A DNA stretch of 12,964 nt from Dunaliella salina. Its lineage: Eukaryota > Chlorophyta > Chlorophyceae > Chlamydomonadales > Dunaliellaceae. The stretch is taken from NCBI GenBank assembly GCA_002284615.2, contig MU070906.1:1-12964 (forward strand), in the 5' to 3' direction. A program made the translations under genes and the position numbers. Shown one piece after another: positions 1 through 7,796 of this stretch (its first letter is position 1; the number at the start of each line of letters is the position of its first letter). The notes below the pieces were generated by a model. The model was not told the origin of the DNA. It ran no database searches and worked only from the letters and a program-made list of their open reading frames with translations.

Positions 1-12
1 GCGCGCGCGCGC
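1..12. repeat. (GC)n dinucleotide tract
   Basis: The window opens with six GC dinucleotides; the tract may continue upstream of the window. From here to about position 475 I see no supportable gene: open frames are short and show no domain similarity or splice structure. Confidence 0.6.
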
Positions 13-478
13 ACTTGCACGTCTCAGTCAAAGGTGTGCCTGGCATGAAAGCGCCTGTCCTAAAGGTTGAAGAACAAATAGGCCTGCCCTAAAGGCGCAA
101 ATACGCCTCACCTCATCAGCAGCACCTGGAGCCTCCCAGCCACGCATCATCACCGCTCTCTCGTGATTGGCCTCCGCGACGCCTACGTCATGAAGAGCCT
201 GCTTGAGAGCTGATTAATTAGGTATGCACTGATGAATTGTATATTATGAAGGTTATTAATTAATTGTGCTGCTGATTCAACGCAAGAAGTGTGGATGTGC
301 GTGTGCTGATTGGAGCACCAGGGATGGCATAAACTCCAGGCTGCCTGGTTAGGGCCAGGCAACTTTAAGCACACCCTCAAGTGGATGAGCATGAGTGGGC
401 TTTAAATGCCATAGTTTGCCAGCGATTTATTTAAGTATTTTTCAAACAGGTTTTGTGACGCAGAGTATAAGAAGCTAC

Positions 479-550
479 CCTCTGAGGACTCAGTTGGTGT
501 ACGCTCTCTCTGACACGCAACTGGTCCCCAGTTCGAATCTCAGCGTCTCA
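479..550 (+). other. Degenerate tRNA-like sequence (possible SINE head)
   Basis: GGACTCAGTTGGT at 486-498 resembles a pol III A box and tRNA D arm. GTTCGAATC at 531-539 is a good B box and T loop. The spacing from the A-box start to the T loop (46 nt) is exactly that of a standard tRNA. However, the 7-bp acceptor stem does not pair in this register and I find no convincing anticodon stem, so this is not a functional tRNA. It could be the head of a tRNA-derived SINE or a tRNA relic. No clear 3' tail or target duplication was found. Confidence 0.4.
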
Positions 551-562
551 AGGGGAGTCGCT

Positions 563-882
563 GAGTACTCTAGAGGTGCTGGAGTGCTCGGAATGGCCTA
601 GGGTACTCGAGGAGCAACAGCTCGATCTGGATAGAGTACTCTAGCTCTGATCGAGTACTCTAATTGGCCAAAATTTCGAGTGCACATGTCAGAGTACTCG
701 AAAAAATGGCTTCGAGTAAGCAAAGACTCGAAAGGCGTTGAGTACTCCAAGCAATTATAGAGTACTCAAACCTTTCAGACTCCAACTCGGCTGAGTGATT
801 CAACCAAAATAGAGTACTCCAACAAGACATTGAGTACTCGAGCACGTTGACTCGAAGCGGAGATGCTGGTCTTCGAGTACTC
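563..882. repeat. Field of GAGTACTC palindromes
   Basis: The 8-bp palindrome GAGTACTC occurs exactly nine times in about 320 bp, starting at 563, 634, 653, 692, 740, 760, 812, 832 and 875. Several near-matches lie between (for example GGTACTCGAG near 602 and CGAGTAAG near 712). Flanking bases are often T/A or TCG, giving TCGAGTACTC variants. Spacing is irregular but often near 20, 40 or 50 bp, and the spacer sequences are unrelated, so this is not a simple tandem repeat. It is probably decayed satellite or mobile-element DNA. Confidence 0.75.
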
Positions 883-899
883 AATACAGCTTAAAGTCG

Positions 900-1335
900 C
901 TTCTCGAGTCAGGCCGTTTACGTGAGTGCACGCGCCATTACTATTACCAGTAATTATCAAGCGTCAGCGGCGAAGGTACAAACCTGTACGTAGCACGGGG
1001 CAAAATTTGTGCGAAACGGGACCCAAGGTGACAAACATGAAGGGGACAGCGTTGGTTCTCAAGTGGGACACCCTAGTATTACCTAGATAAGTAGGGGGTC
1101 ACGAACAAGTAGAAAGTTACCGATGCGCGAACGAAAATTTCATGAAACTCCGTGGAACAGCCAGCCGTCCAGCCAAAGGTACCCCCTTCAGATTTTTGGA
1201 AGATCATCTTCCCGAACGAAAGGGCTTGCAGAAGGGGGTGGAGGGTGATCGTTTGTATCTAGGCAATGCTCATCTGAGCGGAGAGAGGAGGAGCTTTGAC
1301 ATGCAGCTGGAGAGAGGATCGGAAAATTAAGGTAA
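900..1335. other. No gene recognised
   Basis: Short open frames exist on both strands (for example 1142-1330 plus and 1188-1535 minus), but none shows a recognisable domain or credible splice structure. Treat as non-coding. Confidence 0.5.
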
Positions 1336-1342
1336 AAGCCTT

Positions 1343-1375
1343 CGCTGGACACTCCCAGCGCGCATGAAGGAAGCA
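1343..1375. repeat. Dispersed hairpin repeat, copy 1
   Basis: A CGCTGG arm (1343-1348) and a CCAGCG arm (1355-1360) enclose a 6-nt loop, followed by a GCAT-AAGGAA-like stretch. A second copy with the same arms, the same loop length and a similar 3' flank lies at 9743-9775 inside the hAT element. By eye the similarity extends over about 45 bp. Confidence 0.45.
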
Positions 1376-1436
1376 ACCAACAGTCAGCGCTGGCACAGTG
1401 AGTCCCATCAACGGAATCTGGGCGTCTAGGGGAGTG

Positions 1437-1580
1437 AGGGGTTGTGTCCAAGATGATAATTTCGTTTTGGTGGGCGCAAGTGCACCGGTTGAAAGGAACA
1501 GTGATGTTGGCGAGTTGCAGATCAGAGGTGCCCATGCTGTCAGTTTCTAAAACACTGCCTTGTGCTGATCAGTAATGTTG
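1437..1580 (-). repeat. Dispersed repeat shared with 5279-5490, copy 1
   Basis: The stretch from TTTTGGTGGGCGCAAG through GAAAGGAACAG to AAACACTGCCTTG matches, with gaps, the sequence around 5279-5440. On the minus strand both copies keep related peptide (KAVF.. followed by ..PTSL..), which suggests decayed coding sequence of one mobile-element family. This copy has an in-frame stop right after KAVF. The element class was not identified. Confidence 0.5.
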
Positions 1581-1759
1581 CTGCTGCAAAGTGTTTTTTG
1601 GATTATTTACAGCCAAATTGCGGGAGGTGGTTCAGAGGTAACCCGGTAGATAGGACCTTTCTCTAGGATATGGAGTTCTTGTAATAAAAAGATATTGTTG
1701 CAAAAAAAAATGGAGTGAAAGACTCAGTAGTTGGTGAGATCAGAATTCCAGCCATTTCC

Positions 1760-1965
1760 TTGAGAAAATCCAGCCAAAGGAAAGCCAAAAAGGTAAAAAA
1801 AGGCCTTTCCTATTTTTTGGTACGCAAGAAGTCACCTTGACATACGGGGGTTACAAATAGAAAATTTGGGGAGGAAAAATTACCCCAAGGTGGAGCTATG
1901 GGCCTTACTTGGGTGATCTGAGGCCAGGAGAGTGATCTGAGGGCCTCCGATTTTCATGAAAATTT
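1760..1965 (+). repeat. Dispersed repeat family R, inverted copy R1
   Basis: The segment containing GATCTGAGGCCAGGAGAG (about 1915-1932) and a second GTGATCTGAGG is the inverse of sequence at 3251-3283 and, less closely, 3939-3966. Similarity continues towards lower positions through AT-rich blocks and AAAAAGG/GGCCTTT runs that correspond to those near 4082-4101. R1 is therefore inverted relative to R2 and R3. It may be the end of a foldback or DNA element, or the 5' region of an unrecognised transposon. Confidence 0.6.
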
Positions 1966-2146
1966 GGTGAACACAACAGTTTGTAGAATACTTTAGTTAA
2001 CAGGGTTAGATTTGGGAAAGAAATTTGGGAAAGATCACATCATATCCAGTAATATAGAGAAGTTGTCCACCTCCGTTGAAACACTTGTCCAATGGAAGGC
2101 AGTCCATCACAAAACAGTGGAGAAGGACAACGGATAGCAGCAGGAA

Positions 2147-2225
2147 CACACACACACACACACACACACAACACACACACACACACACACACACACAGTC
2201 CACACACACACACACACACACACAN

Positions 2226-2276
<51 letters not shown>
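2147..2276. repeat. (CA)n microsatellite
   Basis: About 130 bp of almost uninterrupted CA dinucleotides, broken by a few short interruptions (AA near 2170, GTC near 2199) and by an N at 2225. Open frames through it (Thr-His or Cys-Val repeats) are artefacts of the repeat. The N suggests the true length is not resolved in the assembly. Confidence 0.95.
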
Positions 2277-2277
<1 letters not shown>

Positions 2278-2289
2278 GGCCCACGAGCT

Positions 2290-2685
2290 TGCTCTGAAGC
2301 TTCATGCTCATTTTTTCCAGTATGCTTACAAACTGGCTAGCACCAGACAAGCTCTCGGAAAGACCTCTTTCAACTCTCGTCAGCAAGACCAGGCACGGGC
2401 TACTGCTAGTAACCCTCCTGATCCTCACTGACTTCTTTCTTTTGCCTCTCTTGGTGAAGGGGATACACGGTGCCTTGGCCCTAGGTATCCTCTTTTCCTA
2501 CTTGATGTGGGGAATGTTTTCACTGCCTGCGTAGTTTTTCTTTTCTCATCTTTTCTGTGCTTCTCTTCCTCTTGGTTTGAAATGGTGGGGTTCACTAAAC
2601 CTTGGTTTGAACTGTTGGGTCTCTTCTGCATGCTGGTAGTGTCCAGCATGAACTTTACTTTACAGCAACGAAATTTGACAGCAGC
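2290..2685. other. No gene recognised
   Basis: The plus-strand frame 2304-2534 would encode a leucine-rich hydrophobic peptide but lacks any recognisable domain. The minus strand has a Lys/Arg/Glu-rich open stretch. Two copies of CCTTGGTTTGAA lie about 30 bp apart (roughly 2570-2612). Coding potential cannot be supported. The stretch may be part of the same element as the R2 copy at 3160-3420, interrupted by the miniature LTR element. Confidence 0.4.
2681..2685. repeat. Target-site duplication, left (GCAGC)
   Basis: GCAGC directly precedes the left terminal repeat at 2686 and is repeated directly after the right terminal repeat at 3027-3031. Five-base duplications are typical of LTR-retroelement integration. 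Confidence 0.75.
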
Positions 2686-2759
2686 TGTTAAAAAGCACGC
2701 GTGGGGAGTGAACTGCCGGCGAAGGCAATTCTTAACCCCTATATACCGACTCCGTGACA
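2686..2759 (-). repeat. LTR, 74 bp (3' LTR in element orientation)
   Basis: Starts TGTTAAAAAGC and ends CCGTGACA, with a TATATA motif about 20 bp from the right end. By eye it is identical to 2953-3026 at all 74 positions. Confidence 0.85.
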
Positions 2760-2837
2760 TTCCCCCCCATCTACTCCGCAGTACTGCCGGGCTGCGAAGG
2801 AAGGGTGTGATCCCTTTGGAGAAAAGTTGGCGGTCCC

Positions 2838-2930
2838 TAGGACTCGAACCCCTGACCCCTGTGGTCCGCACGGACGGATGCCCGCAACGCCCATACGCGC
2901 AAGGACAGCAACCCGCTAGACCACAAGGTC
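2838..2930 (-). other. tRNA-like block with A and B boxes inside the miniature LTR element
   Basis: On the minus strand, TGGTCTAGCGGG (complement of 2912-2923) fits the A-box consensus TRGYNNARNGG, and GGTTCGAGTCC (complement of 2840-2850) fits the B box GGTTCRANNCC exactly. The boxes are about 80 bp apart, longer than in a simple tRNA. A 5-bp-stem hairpin, GTCCG..CGGAC at 2864-2875, lies between them and resembles a long variable arm. Acceptor-stem pairing is poor. Either a class II tRNA relic was captured, or this is an internal pol III promoter of SINE type. The run is not a clean tRNA gene. Confidence 0.55.
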
Positions 2931-2938
2931 CAAGGCCT

Positions 2939-2951
2939 GGCTTCGCTACCA
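2939..2951 (-). other. Putative primer-binding site
   Basis: The complement reads TGGTAGCGAAGCC one base downstream of the minus-oriented 5' LTR. TGG is the expected complement of a tRNA CCA end. The remainder resembles, without matching exactly, the TGGTATCAGAGC initiator-Met type site common in plant LTR elements. Confidence 0.6.
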
Positions 2952-2952
2952 T

Positions 2953-3026
2953 TGTTAAAAAGCACGCGTGGGGAGTGAACTGCCGGCGAAGGCAATTCTT
3001 AACCCCTATATACCGACTCCGTGACA
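2953..3026 (-). repeat. LTR, 74 bp (5' LTR in element orientation)
   Basis: Identical to 2686-2759. Followed at 3027-3031 by GCAGC, the right copy of the target-site duplication. Confidence 0.85.
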
Positions 3027-3159
3027 GCAGCGTCATTGGGCTCTTGTAGAGGTTGGGGAGCTGAATTGTCATGCTGGTCAGCGTCACATGCATATCACCC
3101 AATCATTCTGGGAGGTTAAATTCTCAGAAGTGGACAACTGTCCTGTTGCTGCAATTGCT

Positions 3160-3420
3160 CTTTCCAGCTGCATTTCTCAAACTTGTCCATGCTAACCATT
3201 TAAATTCCATAAAGAAATGATGAAGACCAAAAGAAGGTAAAATCGAAGGACCTCAGATCACTCTCCTGGCCTCGATCACCCCCAAAAAGCCCACAACTCC
3301 AATACGGGACTAATCTTCACTCCCAGAATGTTGTGTGACCTCCATTCACCATGCTAACATCCTGCACATTCAGAAATTGGAAAGAAGCAAGTAAAAAATC
3401 TCAAAGGGAATCAGCTGGCC
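3160..3420 (-). repeat. Dispersed repeat family R, copy R2
   Basis: CTCAGATCACTCTCCTGGCC at 3252-3271 is the inverse of R1 and a close relative of 3939-3958. Between 3160 and 3205 it aligns with 3855-3907 (CTTTC.AG..TTTCTCAAA...ATG..A.CCATTT.AAT). On the minus strand this aligned part reads as the start of a peptide, M-x(3)-D-K-F-E-K, continuing after a one-base shift as Leu-Glu-Arg-Ala-Ile. That corresponds to the peptide of copy R3. This copy is therefore frameshifted. Confidence 0.6.
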
Positions 3421-3709
3421 AATTTGCCAGACATGATGTCAGGCTGCGAAATTGATGCAGCCAAAGCAGTGTCTTGAGTGCAGTTTCCTATTGTAGAGGT
3501 GATGCTGTGGCTTACCGCATCCATTTCAGCTTGGCTTGAGCTTCAGCTTGTGTCTTGCTTTGCTGATGTTGCTTGAGTGCTGGTATGGCTGCTCAACACC
3601 AGAGATGTTGAAGAGAGCAGACAAGAGGCGGACCAGCTGACCAGGCTGCATTACACCAGGAGTAACACCCCTGGCACATGGCCAAGGATGAAAAGAAATG
3701 CGCCAATAC

Positions 3710-3934
3710 TCAGAAGGATGCCCCAAAGGAAGGATAGATAAGAGAGAGTCCATGGAAAAGTCCCACCAAAAAACAGGTCACACACCACACACTTGACCAT
3801 AACAGACCAACAACCATTTGCAGCACACTCTCGTCTGCAGCAGACTTTCTGCTTGACAATGCTCTTTCTAGAGCTTCTTTCTCAAATCTGGTTATGTCAG
3901 CCATTTTTATTGATGGTAATGTTATAATCACCAA
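3710..3934 (-). CDS. Candidate small ORF in repeat copy R3, function unknown
   Basis: A 74-codon minus-strand frame. The second methionine (codon 11) starts M-A-D-I-T-R-F-E-K, which parallels the frameshifted start in copy R2 (M..D-K-F-E-K.. L-E-R-A-I). Conservation of the start region between two diverged repeat copies suggests that it once encoded protein. The N-terminal third is charged and probably helical; residues about 39-60 are hydrophobic and could span a membrane. Just beyond, another minus-strand frame (3526-3753) overlaps in a different register, so the gene may continue through a frameshift. No known domain is recognised. It is probably a decayed transposon gene rather than a host gene, and chance cannot be excluded. 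Confidence 0.3.
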   Translation of the reverse strand: MVIITLPSIKMADITRFEKEALERALSSRKSAADESVLQMVVGLLWSSVWCVTCFLVGLFHGLSLIYPSFGASF

Positions 3935-4110
3935 AAGAAGATCACTCTTCTGGCCTCAGATCGCTCAAAAATGGCCCAGAACCCCACCTTTGGGCCATTT
4001 TTCACTCCCAGAATTTTGTATTGGCAACTTCTTTGCGGTACTAAAACCCTCAAAAAAAGGAAGGAAGGAGGTAAAAAATTGGCCAAAAAGGCCTTTTTGG
4101 CACCCATTCA
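3855..4110 (-). repeat. Dispersed repeat family R, copy R3
   Basis: Related to R2 in direct orientation and to R1 in inverse orientation through ATCACTCTTCTGGCCTCAGA (3940-3959). It contains a perfect 12-bp inverted repeat (3967-3978 with 3991-4002, arms AAAAATGGCCCA) and a perfect 20-bp palindrome at 4082-4101 (GCCAAAAAGG followed by its complement). Confidence 0.6.
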
Positions 4111-4399
4111 AGGCTTGTGCTGAGTTTTCTCTGAGGGAAAAAGCTGAAATGCATTTCGTCTCTCATCAACCATTAAAGGTTTTCACTTCATTTTTTGGAA
4201 TGATATTTATTTGTTACAGTGACTCCAATTTACTAAAAAATGACCCAAATTGGTGCAGTAGGTGGTCCGGACTGGAGAATCGGCAATAAAAGCTAGAAAC
4301 CCTAGTGTTGCAAAGCCAAAAAAAACCAAATTTGACCAGTCACAGAAAGACAGATCAGCCAAACGCGCTGGCTGAAGGTCTCCCTACATTGTGACATAA

Positions 4400-4803
4400 C
4401 TTATTTGAAATCGTAACTTCATAAAGATATTTTGCTGTGGATGCAAGTACTCTAGTTTTATTATTACTGTTGTGTCAACATGGCACGTATGGTTGAGGTG
4501 ATCTTGTGCGTAAATTGCACAGAAGGACATGGAGCTGTTGCGCAAGTTTGGTAGATCTTTGATCAATGTTTGCTAAGTGTAAATTATCCCATCCGCGTCT
4601 ACGAGAATCGTATGTAGATTGATCTTAGCAGGTTGGAGCCGTTTGTAGGGTTCACTATGTTGATGATGTGGGCCAGGCCTTGTATCTCCATAGTATTTGA
4701 CTTCTATCAGGTTAATATGACGTTTTGGCACATTCAAATCATAGTGTGTAAAATTGCCTAAATCCACCCAATGAATGTGTGGATTCAAAGAGGCCCTAAC
4801 CAA
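4400..4803 (-). pseudogene. LINE C-terminal coding fragment, copy B
   Basis: The minus-strand frame 4573-4803 contains H-I-N-L-I-E-V-K-Y-Y-G-D-T-R-P, then a Q-H-S-E-P-Y-K-R-L-Q stretch and N-L-H-T-I-L-V-D-A-D-G. This is the conserved tail of the same LINE family whose longer remnant occupies 8579-12565 (there F-C-K-D-T-R-P ... Q-H-A-D-L ... G-V-G-G-T). Further on, in another frame near 4490-4570, Q-R-S-T-K-L-A-Q-Q-L-H continues it, so frameshifts are present. The I-E-V-K-Y motif is reminiscent of the (D/E)xK part of a restriction-like nuclease, but that is inference. The fragment lacks the reverse transcriptase. Confidence 0.65.
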
Positions 4804-4874
4804 AGAGGCTGAGCCTCTTCTCGGTTTGATAAGCCTATTTAAAATATCGGGACACCCTATTTACCCACATCTAG

Positions 4875-5070
4875 TTATTTCACTACGAAAGGTTGCTGAT
4901 GCACCGGGCGAGTGTTCTCACAGTATTTAACCTCTATGAGGTGGATACTGTGCTGGCGCTTGCTGATACCCATGGATTTGTGCGCTCTCGGATGTGAGAC
5001 CCAATGGGCAGTTGGGATGTCTTCGCAGTGATTTCTTTGGGTCACGGAACAGACAAGCCTGCATGCACAA
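4875..5070 (-). pseudogene. LINE C-terminal coding fragment, copy A
   Basis: The end of the minus-strand frame 4875-5303 reads I-H-L-I-E-V-K-Y-C-E-N-T-R-P and then diverges and stops. It is the same conserved tail as in copy B, 200-250 bp away on the same strand. The nucleotide alignment (GTATTT.AC.TCTAT.AGGT) confirms two related but diverged copies. The region further upstream on the minus strand (5070-5303) is open but not clearly similar to anything. Confidence 0.55.
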
Positions 5071-5278
5071 AAAGATAGTCTTGTAGACAATTTCCTCATG
5101 ATCGCTGCGCACGGAATTTTGCGTGAAATGGTGCAGAATGGGAGGGTGACATTTGCTGTAAGGGGTTGTTGTTGTTTGTAGGGTGGGAGGAACGTAAGCA
5201 AGCAAGAAGGGTGGGAGGAATATGATATGTCAGCACTGGCTGTGTGGTTGAACGTAGGCAAATTCATATTCAAATTGA

Positions 5279-5312
5279 TTTTGGTGGGCGCAAATACTTG
5301 CACCCACCAAAA
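5279..5312. repeat. Hairpin, 15-bp arms
   Basis: TTTTGGTGGGCGCAA (5279-5293) and TTGCACCCACCAAAA (5298-5312) pair at 14 of 15 positions around a 4-nt loop. One arm is the same motif that begins the related repeat near 1464. Confidence 0.7.
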
Positions 5313-5490
5313 CCACTAGTATCTCGGGTGGAAAGGAACAGTACAGTTCCCTAGTGATGTCGGCAAGGTGTAGATCTGAAGTACCATTGGTGTCAGTGCC
5401 TCAAACACTGCTTTGTTGGTCAATGATGATACTGCCGTGAAGTTTGCCAGATCCTTCGCCAGAACGATAGTAGTAGTCGGCTCTATCTTG
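5300..5490 (-). repeat. Dispersed repeat shared with 1437-1580, copy 2 (decayed coding sequence)
   Basis: On the minus strand, about 60 codons run open from near 5490 to a stop near 5325, including N-K-A-V-F-E-A-L-T and T-L-P-T-S-L. The copy at 1437-1580 keeps K-A-V-F and P-T-S-L at matching positions. This is consistent with a mobile-element gene fragment of unidentified class. Confidence 0.45.
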
Positions 5491-5672
5491 CGATGCTGAA
5501 ATTTTGCGATTGGGCCAAAGAAATGACCCCCCTTTGATGCAGCTGTGTGTAAAACAATTCACAAAGCACAAGCACAAGCTGCTCCAAAAACATTTAATAT
5601 TGTGTAATGATCATGAAGCTGTAGGGCACTCGCAACTTGAGTACTGGCACAGCTACTAAAGTTCACACACAG

Positions 5673-7213
5673 GTGTCACCCAGGAGGAAGGGGGGCAGCC
5701 TGAGGATCCACGCCCCCCTCCAGAGGGCTGCGATGACAAAACCTGGGAAGGTAGGAAGTCATGATTGATCTGGCTCAATGTTTGCATCTACATTGCAATG
5801 CCCCTAAACACCTGTAGAGCAAGGAAGCACCATGCTGAACTCGGGTCATGAGATTACACCTCTCTCCTGCTCCCCTCATGTGCTGTTGTGCAGCGATCCA
5901 TGAGAGCTTGGCTTTTTTTTCTCTGTCCTGAACCGAGAGCACACTACCAACAAGGAGGAGGAAGAGCAAAATGAAGTCATTGGAGCCGCCTTACAGAAGT
6001 TTGGCAGTACGTGTTCCAGCATTGTGCACATTACCAAGCTTTTTTAAACCAAGTGCAATATACTGGAATATTTGTGCTTCTAGACACACAATATATTTGC
6101 CATTCTTTCTTAACTCATGATGGAGGGGGCTCATGGCTGTTTATGAGCCAATGTGTCTCCTTTTCATTAATAGTTTTAGGGAGAATTCTCTTGCTATTTC
6201 TCTTTTGGAAGATTTTGTTCATTGCATTAAATGGTCTCTGCATGCGCAGGTGACAAGGTGTGCTTGGGGGCCAAGGCAGCTGAGAATATGTTTGATGACC
6301 GTGTGCAAGAGGCCTTCAATGCCTTTCAGAAGCAAATGGGCCTCCCAGAAAGTAGGTGGTTCTCTCCTTTTTCAGCTGCATGTCTTAATTTCGTGTGCTC
6401 ACATGTGTGCCGCAATCCATACTTTCTCACTTGCATGTTAAATCCTTGGACTTGACTTGGTTGGCTGCTTTTAGCTTTTTCTAACTTGCAATTGCACTCT
6501 CTTGCCATGCTTGCTCAGACACGGGGGTTTGCAACGGAGATCGAGCACCCAAGACCACAGACAGCCAGACAGGTTCTGGTGAGGCACCTGCTTCGCACAA
6601 TACACATGGCTGACTTGAGCGTGGTGTCGCAAATAGGTAGTAAGGAAAATAAGCTTATTTTATGGCTGCACTCACAATGCTGGTCATTGCAAGTGGAGGA
6701 GTCTTATCACATTCTGCACCAGAGGCGGAAGGTGTTTTCAAAAGCAAAGGCAAACAGAAACGCAAGGGCAACTTTGGTGAGCCCCGAGTGGTAGATGCAT
6801 GATTGGAGCATGATTTTGCCATGCTGAACATGGGCATGGAGTTTGGTGTACAATGTGTGAGGTGTTGGCGGGCTTGATGCACACTTTTGTTACACATAGG
6901 TCCAAAAGGATTTGAAAGGGGCGAGGTAGATGGCCGTGCTGATGGTAGCGCAGGTTGTGCTGAGGAGCATGGCTTGCTTTTTGTGTGCAACTCTGTTGCT
7001 GTTACCTGCTATAGCTTGCTAAAACTAATAAGACTTGCCATGCTTTGCTACACTTTGTTGGGAACACGAAGAGGATGCCTTGTATGCTTTTCCCCACTGC
7101 AACTGATCTTCTCACTCAACACAGGTGGGAAGACAAAGCCAGGGAATGTTGCCCCAAAGGGGACACCTGCGTCGAAGGGCAGTCATGGATGCAGCGGATG
7201 GAGCACAAGTTGA
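5673..7213 (+). CDS. 3' part of an intron-rich host gene, product unknown (7 exons)
   Basis: Proposed exons: 5673-5750, 5938-6006, 6250-6351, 6519-6578, 6723-6776, 6900-6953 and 7125-7213, ending at TGA 7211-7213. Each intron begins GT (GTAGGA, GTACGT, GTAGGT, GTGAGG, GTGAGC, GTTGTG) and ends AG. Every junction is phase 1 and all internal exons are multiples of three, so one frame runs through all seven without a stop. Exon 2 has the weakest acceptor (CCGAG). Exon 6 could instead end at 6944 without changing frame. The peptide has a Pro/Glu-rich start, an acidic EEEE run, a probably helical central part (A-E-N-M-F-D-D-R-V-Q-E-A-F) and a Gly/Lys-rich tail with K-G-K-Q-K-R-K-G, which could be a nuclear-localisation or nucleic-acid-binding patch. 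I do not recognise the family. The start and earlier exons are not found and may lie beyond the transposon-filled DNA upstream. Confidence 0.6.
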
Positions 7214-7796
7214 AGGATGCGGTCTATGCACTTGTTTTTGGAATCTAGGATAAGGTACATGCTATTGGAATGCAAGGCAGTAAATTAGAAAAAAAAATCC
7301 ATTGACTTATTATTAATCATGTTATCAATTGCTGCTTCTAGATGCCGCATTGCTTGCACAGTAATTTGTTAGCAACATTTGCAGCAGTTACATTGGCGGA
7401 AGAGCTGAATGCAATTACTCTTCATGTGTGTGAACATCCCCTGTTGTGTGTAACTTGTATTCGCGGCACCACTTGTAGGACAGCAGCTGCATAAGAGCAG
7501 CAGGTATTCAGGAAGGTTTTTTTAATTGCATGTACTTTAATTGAACATGCATGCATGTTGCACAGCCTGCAAGTTGTGTGACCTATTGAATGGCAGCAGT
7601 GTATACGTGTGTAGCTCTTTGGGGATTTGCAATTGCTCATTTTTCAGCTTGTTACCTAACAATGTACAGCAAACTTTTCTGCTTTGGGTGTTCAAGTGCA
7701 AGGGATGCTTTCATGAAGGCACAAGCATACAAATCCTCACATGGGTATTGTAGCAAATGTATGCTAGCAATTGCTGAGGAACATGTAAGTTTTTAG
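7214..7796 (+). other. 3' flank of the host gene, no gene recognised
   Basis: No supportable coding sequence. TGTAA at 7449-7453 would serve as a poly(A) signal if this were a chlorophyte of the Chlamydomonas group, giving a 3' UTR of about 250 bp; this is speculative. A 16-bp perfect palindrome AACATGCATGCATGTT lies at 7544-7559. Confidence 0.35.

Larger units (their letters stand above)
2686..3026 (-). mobile_element. Miniature LTR retroelement (TRIM/SMART type), complete, 341 bp
   Basis: Two identical 74-bp direct repeats (2686-2759 and 2953-3026) begin TG and end CA and contain a CTATATA box. Read on the minus strand, the repeat at 2953-3026 is the 5' LTR. One base after it comes TGGTAGCGAAGCC (complement of 2939-2951), which has the TGG start and position of a tRNA primer-binding site. 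GATGGGGGGGAA (complement of 2760-2771) abuts the 3' LTR as a polypurine tract. A 5-bp duplication GCAGC flanks the element. There is no gag or pol, so it is non-autonomous and must rely on proteins from another element. Identical LTRs imply recent insertion. The size matches the very small LTR elements (SMARTs, about 300 bp) known from plants. Its 193-bp interior carries a tRNA-like block, annotated separately. Confidence 0.8.

Noticed and set aside
2006..2428. Long open frames across the CA repeat (Cys-Val or Thr-His runs)
   Set aside because: They are produced by the dinucleotide microsatellite, which lacks stops in several frames.
2304..2534. Hydrophobic 76-codon ORF as a membrane protein gene
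   Set aside because: No similarity, no context and no splice signals; hydrophobic frames arise readily from pyrimidine-rich DNA.
2838..2930. Functional tRNA gene
   Set aside because: The A and B boxes are good but the acceptor and anticodon stems do not pair convincingly and the boxes are too far apart for a simple tRNA.
2425..3102. A 225-codon minus-strand ORF and a 180-codon plus-strand ORF (2507-3049)
   Set aside because: Both read straight through the miniature LTR element; the repeated peptide in them is just the two LTRs. Precise removal of the element changes the frame.
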